DNA of 50,301 nucleotides from JAKLKS01 sp964370855 (GCA_964370855.1 CAYJMF010000024.1:1-50301); one strand, 5' to 3'. Counted from the first letter of the stretch, positions 38,972 to 47,371 are shown. The notes: a model not told the origin generated them from the sequence alone. A program made the numbers and translations.

Positions 38972-40816
38972 TCAGCGGGGGATGACCAGCCGGACCTCCT
39001 CGCCGTCCACGCGGATGCCGTCGCGGCAGGCCCCCTCGGGAACGACCTTTCCCGGCAGAAGACGCGGGTTCGAGAGGCGAACCGTGAAACTCCCCTCCGG
39101 ATCGAGTCCGCCGACGACGAAGCGGCCCTCGGCGTCGGTGATGAGTTCCTTCCGCATCTCGGGAAGCCGCTCGGATGTGTAGTAGACATCGCCGTACTTG
39201 TGAGCCCCGAAGAGGACGTCTTCCACCTCCACCCTCACCCCGGCCACCGGGTTCCCCTCGAGGTCCACCACGAGCCCCCGGATGAACCCTGCCCGGCGGA
39301 GCCGGATCTCGAGGAGGTCCTTCGCGGGATGCACCACGGTCCGGATGGGGGCGAACCGGTCGGGGGCGCACCGGACTTCGACCCTCGCCCAGCCCGGCCT
39401 CACGGGGATGCGGAAGCGGCCGTCCTCCCCCGTCCTCGCCGAGGACTCCCGGCGCCCGGCGACCACCTCCAGGCCGATGGCGGGAGCCCCGTCGAGGTCC
39501 AGCACGCGGCCCTCCAGCGCCGGGTAGGGCGTCATCCGGAGAAGGACGTCCTGAGCGCCCCGCTCCGCGGAACCGGGCACCTGGTCCGGGTGAGCGTCAT
39601 CCCCCCGGACCCTCAGGTCGTGGCGGCCTTCGGGCATCCCGAAGAGGACGAACCTCCCCTCGGCGTCGGTCTCGTCCCTGCGGAGAAACGTCCCTTCCCG
39701 GTCGAGAGTCCATGTTCCGGCCTCCACGTACACTCCGGCCGCGGGCAGACCATCTCCATCGAGGAGCCGCCCGCGGATCATGCGCTCCGGGGACGTGGGA
39801 GAAACCGGATCCTCCGGCGGAAGCGGGGCGGCCGGAGGGGGAGCGGGGTCCGCGGGAGGGAGTTCGATACGGACGTCGTCGCAGGGTGCGTCCCGGTCGA
39901 GGGGAACCTGGACGACCCCGTGGAGCGGGGCATGGGCCCGTAGCGTCCCGCGGAGGATGAGGCCGGAGGCCCGGAACCGCCCCTCCCCGTCGGTCACGGC
40001 CACGCAGCGCCACTCGAGGAACTGCGTCTCGCCCCGGTCGATTCCGTCGAGCCACTCCACCACGGCGCCGGCAAGGGGCGACCCGGACCCGGACTCGAGG
40101 ACTCTCCCCGCAACGCTTCGTTCGCCCCGGAGGATGGTGCGGGATATCTGCCCGATGTACTGCCACTCGGGGAACGCTTCCGGGGGTGGAGGGAGGTCCC
40201 GGTCCCCCTCCCGCGGGCGACGGACGATGACCAGGTCCTCCCTTTCGCCGGGCGGACCGTGCCTCTGCGGCTCGGCCCGGTCGCCCGCCCCGAACCAGAT
40301 CCCGGCGCAGCCTCCGCCGGTCAGCCCCTCGAGTCGCCAGCGGCCCTCCCCGTCCGTCCGCGTCCACGCCCAGCAGGAGAAGTTGGGCCGGTGCCAGTGG
40401 CTCGAGAGGAAGACGATCTCGCCCGCGGCGGGCCCGCCCGTCGCCTCGTCGAAGATCCGCCCCTGCTTCGTGACTCCCCTGTGTATCAAGAATGGATACT
40501 CTCCGACGGCCGGCACCTCCACGAGGCGCTGGTGGACGACGCCGGTCCCGGGGAGGCCGGCCTGGAGGATCCAGGTCCCCCCCGCGAGCCCCTCGAGGCG
40601 CCAGCGGCCGGCGGCGTCGGTGCGGGTCGCGAGGAGGGGAGCCCCCTTCCCCCGGAGGCGGCCCCGCAGGGGGACGCCGGGCACGGCGCGGCCTTCGGGG
40701 CCGACGAGGGTGCCGGAGAGGGCGTGGGTGTCGGCGGCGGGGAGGGGGGCCGGGGAAAGGAGGAGGAGTCCGAGGGAGGCGGCCAGGAGCAGCGGGGCGG
40801 GGGAGGGGAGCCTCAT
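38972..40816 (-). CDS. Secreted carboxypeptidase-regulatory-like repeat protein
   Basis: A 614-residue exported protein: signal peptide MRLPSPAPLLLAASLGLLLL to PLPAAD, followed by multiple seven-stranded beta-sandwich repeats of the carboxypeptidase regulatory-like (CarboxypepD_reg/Cna-B) type. Each repeat has the pattern LSGTLVGPEGRAVPGVPL, then TRTDAAGRWRLEGLAGG. I count about six, for example RGRLLDGDGLPAAGVYVEAG with DAEGRFVLFGMPEG and RGLVVDLEGNPVAGVRVEV with DAEGRFVVGGLDPEG. No enzyme domain. ATG has no Shine-Dalgarno; TAGAAT is 10 bases upstream. Diverges from a related protein at 41013. Confidence 0.88.
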   Translation of the reverse strand: MRLPSPAPLLLAASLGLLLLSPAPLPAADTHALSGTLVGPEGRAVPGVPLRGRLRGKGAPLLATRTDAAGRWRLEGLAGGTWILQAGLPGTGVVHQRLVEVPAVGEYPFLIHRGVTKQGRIFDEATGGPAAGEIVFLSSHWHRPNFSCWAWTRTDGEGRWRLEGLTGGGCAGIWFGAGDRAEPQRHGPPGEREDLVIVRRPREGDRDLPPPPEAFPEWQYIGQISRTILRGERSVAGRVLESGSGSPLAGAVVEWLDGIDRGETQFLEWRCVAVTDGEGRFRASGLILRGTLRAHAPLHGVVQVPLDRDAPCDDVRIELPPADPAPPPAAPLPPEDPVSPTSPERMIRGRLLDGDGLPAAGVYVEAGTWTLDREGTFLRRDETDAEGRFVLFGMPEGRHDLRVRGDDAHPDQVPGSAERGAQDVLLRMTPYPALEGRVLDLDGAPAIGLEVVAGRRESSARTGEDGRFRIPVRPGWARVEVRCAPDRFAPIRTVVHPAKDLLEIRLRRAGFIRGLVVDLEGNPVAGVRVEVEDVLFGAHKYGDVYYTSERLPEMRKELITDAEGRFVVGGLDPEGSFTVRLSNPRLLPGKVVPEGACRDGIRVDGEEVRLVIPR

Positions 40817-40826
40817 CGCTTCCGCG

Positions 40827-40832
40827 ATTCTA
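40827..40832 (-). promoter_or_regulatory. -10 TAGAAT before repeat protein
   Basis: Minus-strand TAGAAT lies 10 bases before the ATG at 40816. A TGGACG hexamer, four of six to TTGACA, is 17 bases further up. No Shine-Dalgarno is present in the 10 bases. Confidence 0.45.
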
Positions 40833-41012
40833 CGGGCTCCGGAGGGCGTCGTCCATGGCCCGGCCCCTCCCGGGTTCCACCGTGACCTCCGTCAACCTCC
40901 CCGGTCCGCGCATCCCCGCCGTTCGTTAGCGTGGACCAGGTCCCCGCGCGGGCCCCGGTCGCGATTCCCGGTACCACCGCGGGGGCGTGGGGCATCGCCC
41001 CGGGAGGCGGCC

Positions 41013-43241
41013 GTGAAGAACCCGAGCCGTTGGGGCATGGCGGTGGGCGTCGTCGCCGCGGCGCTGCTGGCGTGGTGGATGCTCCGGGGGGAGGTTCCTC
41101 CGGCGCCGGTCCACGGGACGGAAGCCCCCGCCGTCGCCCGGGCCGTCCCGGTGGAGGGACCGGTCCTCCACGTGCCCGACGCGGCGCCGGCGGCGGGGGA
41201 GGGAGCCGCGGAAGCGGCGCTCCCCGCTGTTCCAGCGGCGGTCGCCCCTCCCTCCGCCGCACCACTCCCGCCCCCCGATTTCCCCGACGGCCCCTCCGTC
41301 GCCGGCGAGGTCGTCGGCGTCGTGCTCCTCCTGCCCGACCGCACCCCCGTCGAGGGCGCGAAGATCCGCCTCATCGGCGGCGGCCCCGGCCTCGACGTCG
41401 CCCCCTTCCCGAAGCCCTCCGGCGCGACCACGGGGCGGAACGGGATCTTCCGCATCGGCGGCTTCGCCCCCGGGAGGTACCTCCTCGATGCGGCCGTGGA
41501 GGGGCGGGCGCCGCGCCAGTTCAACGCCGTCGTCCCCGCGGGCGCGGGGACGGAGACCATCGAGATCCTCCTCGGCGGCGGCGGCGCCGTGGAGGGGCGG
41601 GTGGACGGGGCCGCGGGGCCGGCGGCGGGCGTGAAGGTGCGCATCAACCGCTGCGGCACGGGGGGAGGGAAGGGGCTCCTCGCCGCGACCACCGACGGGG
41701 AGGGGAGGTACCGGTTCGAGGATCTCCCGCCCGGGGACTACGCCGTGGTGTCGGGAGCCGTAAGCGACCGGCGGACAGGCATCGTCACCGTCGCCGCCGG
41801 GGAGACGGCCCGCCTCGACTTCCCCAGCGGCGCCTCCCTCGCGGGGACCCTCGCGGAGGCCGACGGGACCCCCGTCGCCGGCGCCATCGTCCGGGTGCAT
41901 CGGACGGAGGGGCCGTACGGCAGCGCCCAGTCCGAGACGGAGAAGGACGGCTCCTGGCTGCTGTACGCCCTCGAGCCCGGGGTCGTGACCGTGGGGGTGC
42001 AGGTGCTCGGGGATCGCGGCTGGTCGGCGAACCTCCTCACGACGACCCTCGCCCCCGGGGAGAACCGGTGCGACCTCCGCCTCGGGACGGGGGAGTTCGG
42101 TGGGGAGATCGCCGGCCGCGTCGCCGCGAGGGTCGTCGCGCCCGACGCGAAGTTCGACGGCGGCTCCATCACCCTGACCCTCCCCGCCGGCACCGCCGCG
42201 GAGAAGGGGTGGTACGGCATGGCCTTCCTCGACGCGGCGGGGGAGTTCCGGGCGCGGGGGCTGCGGGCCGGGCGGTATCACCTGAGGGTCGGCTCCGTCG
42301 GCGGACTGGTGGGGACCTCCGTCGAGGTCGACCTCGCCGCGGGGGAGTGCAGGACCGGCCTCGAGATCCTCCTCGACCCATGGACGCCGCGGGAGAGGCC
42401 CGTCTCCGTCGCCGCCCTCTCGGGCACGGTGCGGGACGGGGAGGGCCGCCCCGTGGTCCGGGGGTTCCTCCGGGTCCACGCCGCCGCCGGCGACGCGCCG
42501 CGCACGCGGCAGGGGATCACCGACGAGACCGGCCGGTACCGGGTCGAGGATCTCGAGCCCGGCCCCTGCCGGGTGGAGCTCCAGATCGTCGGCCCCGACG
42601 CCGTCGCCACGGAGGTGGGGGAGGTCGCCGTCGCGAAGGGGGAGAACACCTTCGACGTGCGGCTCGATGCGGGCGACCTCGCCGGCGAGATCCGGGGCCG
42701 GGTCTTCGCCGCCTCCACGAAGCGGCCGCTGCCCTCGAAGGAGGTGCAGCTCGCCGCCTTCCTGCTGCAGGAGGTGGGGGAGCCCCGCTACGTCGGCATG
42801 GCGCTGTCCGACGCCGAGGGGGGCTTCCGGTTCCGCTCCCTGCGCGGCGGGAAGTACCGCCTGCTGGCGGTCCCCGTGGCGGGGGGGCTGGCGCAGAGGG
42901 AGATCGATCTTTCCCTCGCGCCCGGGGAGAAGCGGAGCGGGGTGGAGTTCGGCCTCGAGGACATGGCCACCGGGAAGGTGCGGTTCACGGTGAAGGACGG
43001 GGAGGGGAGGCCCGTGCGGCAGGTGATCCTCCTCGCGACGAGGGACGGGAAGCGGCTGCAGGGGTCGTTCTCGGCGAACGCCGACGACGGGGTCTACGAG
43101 ACCTCCTTCGAGACGGGGACCCACCCGGTGACGGTCGGGAACTTCGCGGGGACCCTCGCCGCGGAGACGACGGTGGAGGTGCGGGAGGGGGAGACGACGG
43201 AAGTCGAGGTGATCCTCGGGGCGAAGGAGGAGGGCAGGTAG
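41013..43241 (+). CDS. Membrane-anchored carboxypeptidase-regulatory-like repeat protein
   Basis: A 742-residue protein with one N-terminal membrane anchor (WGMAVGVVAAALLAWWML, residues 8-25), an Ala/Pro-rich linker to about residue 95, then at least seven beta-sandwich repeats of the carboxypeptidase regulatory-like kind: VEGRVDGAAGPAAGVKVRI with TDGEGRYRFEDLPPGDY, LAGTLAEADGTPVAGAIVRV, LSGTVRDGEGRPVVRGFLRV with DETGRYRVEDLEPG, and others. The lack of a cleavable signal suggests it stays attached to the inner membrane facing the periplasm. GTG start with GGGAGG just upstream. Same repeat class as the divergent neighbour, suggesting duplication. Confidence 0.88.
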   Translation: MKNPSRWGMAVGVVAAALLAWWMLRGEVPPAPVHGTEAPAVARAVPVEGPVLHVPDAAPAAGEGAAEAALPAVPAAVAPPSAAPLPPPDFPDGPSVAGEVVGVVLLLPDRTPVEGAKIRLIGGGPGLDVAPFPKPSGATTGRNGIFRIGGFAPGRYLLDAAVEGRAPRQFNAVVPAGAGTETIEILLGGGGAVEGRVDGAAGPAAGVKVRINRCGTGGGKGLLAATTDGEGRYRFEDLPPGDYAVVSGAVSDRRTGIVTVAAGETARLDFPSGASLAGTLAEADGTPVAGAIVRVHRTEGPYGSAQSETEKDGSWLLYALEPGVVTVGVQVLGDRGWSANLLTTTLAPGENRCDLRLGTGEFGGEIAGRVAARVVAPDAKFDGGSITLTLPAGTAAEKGWYGMAFLDAAGEFRARGLRAGRYHLRVGSVGGLVGTSVEVDLAAGECRTGLEILLDPWTPRERPVSVAALSGTVRDGEGRPVVRGFLRVHAAAGDAPRTRQGITDETGRYRVEDLEPGPCRVELQIVGPDAVATEVGEVAVAKGENTFDVRLDAGDLAGEIRGRVFAASTKRPLPSKEVQLAAFLLQEVGEPRYVGMALSDAEGGFRFRSLRGGKYRLLAVPVAGGLAQREIDLSLAPGEKRSGVEFGLEDMATGKVRFTVKDGEGRPVRQVILLATRDGKRLQGSFSANADDGVYETSFETGTHPVTVGNFAGTLAAETTVEVREGETTEVEVILGAKEEGR

Positions 43242-43247
43242 GGGCCG

Positions 43248-43808
43248 TCAGGCCTCCACCCGGTACGCCCCCTTCTCGATGCGCGGCTCCTCCCCGAACT
43301 TTCGCGCGAGCCGCTCGAGGTGGCGGCGCAGGTAGAGGGACGGGTCGGCGATGAAGGGCAGGTAGTGCATCATCGCCCGCGGGATGGCGACGTGGACGCG
43401 GCCGTGCTCCGTGAGGGTGAGGAGTGTGCCGCCCCCGTCCGCGGCGAGCTCGTAGGTCCAGTCCCCGCTGAAGAACTTCGCCTCGTCCCCGATGGTGCTC
43501 ACGAGCCGGCGGGGGGGCTCCTTCACCGTGGTGACGAGCACCATGGCGTTCCTCCCCATGGTCCAGCGCCAGGCCTCCCTCCCGTCCCGGTCGGGGAGCC
43601 GCTCCACCCGGTTCACGCCGGTGTCCCAGGAGGGGATGGCGGCGACGTCGGCGATGACGGCGAAGACCTCCGCCGGGGGGCGGGAGAGGCGCAGCGTGGC
43701 CGGCTGCACGTGGCCCTCGGGGAGGTTCCTCCCGAGGATCCAGAGCGCGAGGCCCGACAACAGGAGGAGGCCGACGAGCCCGCCGAGGATGCCGAGGATC
43801 CAGTCCAT
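43248..43808 (-). CDS. SRPBCC (START-like) protein with membrane anchor
   Basis: A 186-residue protein. An N-terminal membrane helix (WILGILGGLVGLLLLSGLALWIL) is followed by a polyketide-cyclase/START-like SRPBCC domain: TLRLSRPPAEVFAVIADVAAIPSWDTGVNRVE, then TLLTLTEHGRV and a final amphipathic helix. Family members bind small hydrophobic ligands in a deep cavity. ATG 43808 has GGAGG five bases upstream and is preferred to the longer frame. Convergent with the large repeat protein, 6 bases between stops. Confidence 0.85.
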   Translation of the reverse strand: MDWILGILGGLVGLLLLSGLALWILGRNLPEGHVQPATLRLSRPPAEVFAVIADVAAIPSWDTGVNRVERLPDRDGREAWRWTMGRNAMVLVTTVKEPPRRLVSTIGDEAKFFSGDWTYELAADGGGTLLTLTEHGRVHVAIPRAMMHYLPFIADPSLYLRRHLERLARKFGEEPRIEKGAYRVEA

Positions 43809-43868
43809 GGAGACCTCCGTGATCGGGGAACGCGGGGATCCTGTCGGATCCCACCCCTCCATGGCAAG

Positions 43869-44300
43869 TCAGCGCCTGCGTCCCCCCGCGGCGCCCGGCA
43901 CCGCCTGGAATCCCATCTGCACGAAGTGGCGGTCGGTGGTGAGGGCGCGCTTGAGGCGCAGCTCCTTCATCACCACGAGGGACGTGCAGTCGGTGAAGGA
44001 CCACGCCTTGTCCCGGTGGCGGAAGAAGGCGTGGCGCGCCTTCTCGGAACGCCCGGGATCGACCCACTCCCACCGGATGCGGGGGCTCTTCTCGACCTGC
44101 TTCCACCAGGCCTCCGCCGCGGGGAGCCCGATCCGCATCCGGAGCAGGGTCAGGGTCTCGTCCACCACGTAGTCCGTGGTCACGAGGAGCTCCCCGTCCC
44201 GGAGCGCGCCGTCCCGGGCCTCGCGGGCGGCGGCGTGGGCCGGGTCGGCCCCGTCGGCGCAGGCCATCCAGCCCGCAGTGTCGACGAAGAGCCCCCTCAT
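43869..44300 (-). CDS. PIN-domain toxin (VapC-like)
   Basis: A 143-residue PIN-domain ribonuclease. Acidic residues of the active site are visible: D7 in FVDTAGW, E48 in VVDETLTLLR, D104 in FTDCTSLVVMKE and D122 in ALTTDRHF. The family cleaves tRNA or other RNA to arrest growth when the antitoxin is lost. Its ATG overlaps the antitoxin stop by 4 bases. Full length for the family, with no sign of decay. Confidence 0.9.
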   Translation of the reverse strand: MRGLFVDTAGWMACADGADPAHAAAREARDGALRDGELLVTTDYVVDETLTLLRMRIGLPAAEAWWKQVEKSPRIRWEWVDPGRSEKARHAFFRHRDKAWSFTDCTSLVVMKELRLKRALTTDRHFVQMGFQAVPGAAGGRRR

Positions 44301-44554
44301 CGGCCGTAGAGGACGGCGTCGTGGTCCGCCGCGGACCTCCCGTCGCGGCTGCGGCCGACGGCCTCCGCCCGGAAGACGGGGTCGTCCTCGAGGGGGTAGG
44401 GCGGAGGCGCGGGGTCGTCCACGGGGACGATGCGGAAGGCGGGGCGGCTGCGGTAGAGGACCGTGTAGCGGGCGCCCCGGCGCACCCGGTCCACGACCTC
44501 GGGAAGGGTGGCCCGGAGGTCCTTCGCGTTGATGGTGGTGTCCGCCGCGTCCAT
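44297..44554 (-). CDS. Phd/YefM-like antitoxin
   Basis: An 85-residue antitoxin. The N-terminal TINAKDLRATLPEVVDRVRRGARYTVLYRSRPAFRIVP is the Phd/YefM DNA-binding domain and the C-terminal tail (FRAEAVGRSRDGRSAADHDAVLYG) is the toxin-neutralising part, as in antitoxins paired with PIN toxins. ATG start. The operator and promoter directly upstream (44571-44606) fit autoregulation. Confidence 0.9.
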   Translation of the reverse strand: MDAADTTINAKDLRATLPEVVDRVRRGARYTVLYRSRPAFRIVPVDDPAPPPYPLEDDPVFRAEAVGRSRDGRSAADHDAVLYGR

Positions 44555-44570
44555 GGGCGATCCTCAGGGT

Positions 44571-44606
44571 CAACTCAAGTTGAACATGAGTTGCCCGGGA
44601 TGTCAA
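44571..44606 (-). promoter_or_regulatory. Toxin-antitoxin promoter with overlapping operator
   Basis: On the minus strand a perfect -35 TTGACA (44601-44606) is followed by 17 bases and TCAACT (44578-44583) as -10. A palindrome with arms CAACTCA and TGAGTTG, 9 bases apart (44571-44593), covers the -10. This is the expected layout for repression by the antitoxin or toxin-antitoxin complex. It is the only consensus TTGACA promoter I saw. Confidence 0.7.
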
Positions 44607-44630
44607 GGGGCGGAAGGCGGGCGCGATCCC

Positions 44631-44801
44631 CTACTTCGGCTTGATCGCCTCGCCGGCGTCCTTCACCGCCTCGCCGGTCTTGTCGAGGGCGTTGTCGAGC
44701 TTCTCGCCGGCGCTGGTGCCTCCCCGGTTGCAGCCGCCGAGGGCGACGGCCAGGGCCAGGGAGCCGAGGACGGCGAGGGTCAGCTTCTTCGCGAGGATCA
44801 T
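44631..44801 (-). CDS. Small entericidin-like lipoprotein
   Basis: A 56-residue lipoprotein: MILAKKLTLAVLGSLALAVALGGC with lipobox LGGC at residue 24, then a short amphipathic helix KLDNALDKTGEAVKDAGEA. Size and pattern resemble entericidin-type or YgdI-like envelope lipoproteins. ATG with AAGGAGG seven bases upstream. It follows the DUF883-type operon by 71 bases, with its own -10-like TATCGT at 44852-44857. Confidence 0.85.
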   Translation of the reverse strand: MILAKKLTLAVLGSLALAVALGGCNRGGTSAGEKLDNALDKTGEAVKDAGEAIKPK

Positions 44802-44872
44802 GGCGAGACCTCCTTCGTGGGGGCCGGGACTGCGTCCCGGTCCGGTGAACGACGATACAACGGGAAAGCGCG

Positions 44873-45313
44873 TCAACGGGAGTCGCAGCAGTTCCCGGGA
44901 CCGGAGGCCGCGGTCGCGGAACGGGGATTCTCTCCGCCCGCGGCCGGAGGGGGAGCGGCGTCGATGTCGACGGAGAACTTCTCCTTCAGGACCTTCAGCA
45001 CCCAGGGAACGGCGATGCCCATGGCCGCGTCGCGAAACAGCGTCTTCCACGGATGCGGGGCCGGGGCTTCCGGGGGAGCGTCCCTGCGCTTGCCTCCGGC
45101 GCCGCGGAGGAAAAGCCCCCCGAGGAGGGCGCCGGCGACGGCGCCGATGCCGGCGGCGGCGAGGGGATGCTCCCGGACCAGCGACCCCATGCCGAGGGGA
45201 TCCCGGGCCCGGTCCTTCAGCTCGGAGACGGCGCCCCGCCAGCGGCGGCGGGCCCTCTCCCTGCGGGCGTGCAGGATCTCCCACTCCGCCCGGAACGTCG
45301 CCTCCGCGCTCAT
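44873..45313 (-). CDS. Small membrane protein of DUF883-type operon
   Basis: A 146-residue protein with a helical charged N-terminus (EWEILHARRERARRRWRGAVSELKDRARD), a Gly/Ala-rich membrane hairpin REHPLAAAGIGAVAGALLGGLFL (about 47-69), and a polar C-terminus ending CCDSR. The segment REHPLAAAGIGAVAGALLGG matches the C-terminal motif of DUF883 proteins, which often anchor at the membrane. ATG overlaps the holin-like gene stop by 4 bases. Function unknown; context suggests the YqjD/YqjE/YqjK-type envelope operon. Confidence 0.75.
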   Translation of the reverse strand: MSAEATFRAEWEILHARRERARRRWRGAVSELKDRARDPLGMGSLVREHPLAAAGIGAVAGALLGGLFLRGAGGKRRDAPPEAPAPHPWKTLFRDAAMGIAVPWVLKVLKEKFSVDIDAAPPPAAGGENPRSATAASGPGNCCDSR

Positions 45314-45780
45314 GGTGCCTCCTTCCCGTCGTCCCCGTCGTCGTCGGAGTCGTCGTCGGCGTCGCCGCCGCTCCTCATGGCGGCGATGTCGGTCTCGAAC
45401 TCGGCCAGGGTGGCGGGGAACCCGAGGTCCGGTTCGCCGAGCCTCTCCATCGCCCGGACCGCGAAGGCCGCCCCCGCCGCGGCGGTGGCGACGCCCACGA
45501 GGACGAGGGCCAGCCAGAGCTGCATGCCCGTGGCGCGGGCGAGGACGACGGCGGCGCCGCCGAGGGCGAGGAGGAGCCCCATGGCGGCGACGACGAGGCC
45601 CGCGAAGAAGAACCCCAGCCGGACCGCGAGCCGGTGGAGCACGACGCGCCCCTCGGAAGCGGCCATGCGCGCCGTGTTGTGGACGAGGTCCAACCCCGAA
45701 TCCAGCAGTACGCGGAGCAGCGCGAGCACGCCGCGCCGACCCGCGCGGGCCGGGGAACCGGAACCGGGGCCCTGCGGCAT
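45310..45780 (-). CDS. Phage_holin_3_6 (YqjE-like) membrane protein
   Basis: A 156-residue protein with two membrane helices (LAVRLGFFFAGLVVAAMGLLLALGGAAVVL and LWLALVLVGVATAAAGAAFAV), preceded by LLDSGLDLVHNTARMAASEGRVVLHRL, the lead-in typical of the putative holin-X/YqjE family. The C-terminus is very acidic (DADDDSDDDGDDGKE). Despite the name this family is a normal envelope component beside DUF883 genes. It starts 2 bases after the DUF883 stop and overlaps the next start by 4 bases. Confidence 0.8.
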   Translation of the reverse strand: MPQGPGSGSPARAGRRGVLALLRVLLDSGLDLVHNTARMAASEGRVVLHRLAVRLGFFFAGLVVAAMGLLLALGGAAVVLARATGMQLWLALVLVGVATAAAGAAFAVRAMERLGEPDLGFPATLAEFETDIAAMRSGGDADDDSDDDGDDGKEAP

Positions 45781-45782
45781 GC

Positions 45783-46013
45783 CTACGAGGAGCGGCGGCC
45801 GATGAGGTACCCGAGGAGGGCGCCCACGCCGACCCCGATCCCGACGCCGACGAGGACGGAGCGCATGGGGTTCTCGCAGACGTACTCCCTGGAGCTCGCC
45901 AGGCTGTCCTTCGCCCCCGCCACGATCCTGTCCTTGATGCGGCCCGCCGTCGCTTCGACCGAACGTGCGCCGTCCACGAGAGGCCCGTCCAACTCCGCCA
46001 TGCGATCCGCCAT
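45783..46013 (-). CDS. DUF883 family protein (ElaB/YqjD-like)
   Basis: A 76-residue protein: helical N-terminus (ARSVEATAGRIKDRIVAGAKD), then REYVCENPMRSVLVGVGIGVGVGALLGYLIGRRSS, the characteristic C-terminal glycine-zipper membrane helix with basic end. In E. coli, YqjD and ElaB bind ribosomes and tether them to the inner membrane in stationary phase; the same role here is inferred. ATG 46013 with GGAGG six bases upstream is preferred to a longer frame. Leads a three-gene operon. Confidence 0.85.
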   Translation of the reverse strand: MADRMAELDGPLVDGARSVEATAGRIKDRIVAGAKDSLASSREYVCENPMRSVLVGVGIGVGVGALLGYLIGRRSS

Positions 46014-46264
46014 CCTGCACCTCCGATTGCTCCGGGAAAGGGACCGGCCGGAACCCCCGCCGGTCCTCGGGAACCCGCGTCTTACGACGCCCGGGCACCC
46101 GGACGGCACACTACGCGGGGCGCCCTTCGCCGTCCATGGGGCGCAACCCTACTCCCCGGCGGGGAGGCCGGGGTCCCGCCGCATCGGCGGAGGTAGGGAT
46201 CCGCCCCATTTCCCGGCCTTTCCGGCCCCTGTACCCTGCCCCCGTCCAGCGAGGAGGCGGAACC

Positions 46265-46894
46265 ATGAACCGGGTGCTCGGATCGCTTCTGGCCGCCCTC
46301 GCCGCGACCGCCGCCGCCCCCGGTTGCGCCGTCTACCCCGGGACCGCCCGCCCCGCCGACTACGAGGATCTCCGCCGGGAGGAGGGCTGGATCCTCCTCG
46401 AGGGGGTCCCCGAGGTGCGGCAGGCCAACCGGAACGACTGCGGGGCCGCGGCCCTGGCCATGGTGCTCGGCCGGTGGGGCCTTCCCGCCGAGCTCGGCGC
46501 CCTCGAGACGGAGTGCTCCGTCCCCGGGACGGAGGGCCTCCTCGCGGCGGCCCTGCGTGACGCCGCCCGGAGGCGGGGGCTGTCGGCCTTCCTCTTCGCG
46601 GGGACCGTGGCCGACCTCGACCACGAGCTCCGGCGCGGGCGGCCCGTCGTGGTGGGGCTCGCCAAGGACGACGGGGACGCGGTCACGGCCCACTTCGAGG
46701 TCGTGATCGGGCTCCATCCCGGGCGCGGGAGGATCGCGGCCCTCGATCCCGGCATCGGCCTGACGTGCGACTCCATAGCCGGCTTCGAGGGCGAGTGGAC
46801 TCAGACCAAGTGCGTGACGCTCGTGGTGTTCAAGCCGGAGGCCGAGGCGGCCCCGGCCGCCATCGGCGCAACGGTAACGAGAGGTGGACGATGA
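46265..46894 (+). CDS. C39-like cysteine peptidase lipoprotein (PA2778-like)
   Basis: A 209-residue lipoprotein with lipobox APGC at residue 21. The peptidase fold begins VPEVRQANRNDCGAAALAMVLGRWG with the catalytic Cys in NDCGAAALA; the His is in VTAHFEVVIGL and the Asp in ALDPGIG. This is the bacteriocin-leader-peptidase (C39) layout but without an ABC transporter. Its stop overlaps the next gene by 4 bases. The neighbouring small secreted protein recalls the PA2778/PA2779 gene pair. ATG start with GAGGAGG seven bases upstream. Confidence 0.85.
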   Translation: MNRVLGSLLAALAATAAAPGCAVYPGTARPADYEDLRREEGWILLEGVPEVRQANRNDCGAAALAMVLGRWGLPAELGALETECSVPGTEGLLAAALRDAARRRGLSAFLFAGTVADLDHELRRGRPVVVGLAKDDGDAVTAHFEVVIGLHPGRGRIAALDPGIGLTCDSIAGFEGEWTQTKCVTLVVFKPEAEAAPAAIGATVTRGGR

Positions 46895-47190
46895 GATTCC
46901 TCGTGACTCTGGTGCTCACCATCATCGGCACGGCGGCGGTGCTCATGGCCTCGCCGGTCGTGGCCTCCGCGGAGTCGGGGTCCGACGCCGCCGTCCCGAC
47001 GGCGGTCATGGACGCGGGGAGCCCCGAAGCGGCACAGCCCGGGAACCTCCTCGAGTCGGAGGAGTACGCGCGGCGCGAGGCGGCCTCCCCGGAGGTGCAG
47101 GAATTCGCCGGGGGCGACGTCGTCGTCGGCGTCTCCGTCCTCGTCGTGGTCGTCGTCGTGCTGCTGATCATCCTCGTCGCCAACAGCTAG
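46891..47190 (+). CDS. Small exported membrane-tail protein, PA2779-like
   Basis: A 99-residue protein: cleavable signal peptide (MRFLVTLVLTIIGTAAVLMA to VVASAES), an acidic middle with EYARREAASPEVQEFAGGD, and a C-terminal hydrophobic helix VSVLVVVVVVLLIILVANS. It starts inside the stop of the C39-like gene (ATGA). The C39-like peptidase next door could process it, since a Gly-Gly pair precedes the helix (EFAGG), although that is only suggestive. Resembles PA2779-type partners in order and topology. Confidence 0.8.
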   Translation: MRFLVTLVLTIIGTAAVLMASPVVASAESGSDAAVPTAVMDAGSPEAAQPGNLLESEEYARREAASPEVQEFAGGDVVVGVSVLVVVVVVLLIILVANS

Positions 47191-47371
47191 GCCTTGACCG
47201 GCCCGGGTGCACGCGAGGGGGCCCGCACCCCCGCGCGGCGCATCCGGGCGCTCCCCCCCCGAAGCCCCCCCCCCGCTTCCCACGGTCCCGGAATTCGGCG
47301 CCGCGGGGGGGAGGCGGCAGACTCGGGCGGCCCGGGAATCGGCCCGCGGCCGCTTGCGAGGAGGAGGGGGG

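Noticed and set aside
45310..45780. Holin-like gene as evidence of a prophage.
   Set aside because: No other phage gene is present and the family is a standard neighbour of DUF883 envelope genes.
47191..47371. A possible small gene in the C-rich spacer before DoxX.
   Set aside because: Only runs of C and no start with a Shine-Dalgarno or coding bias.
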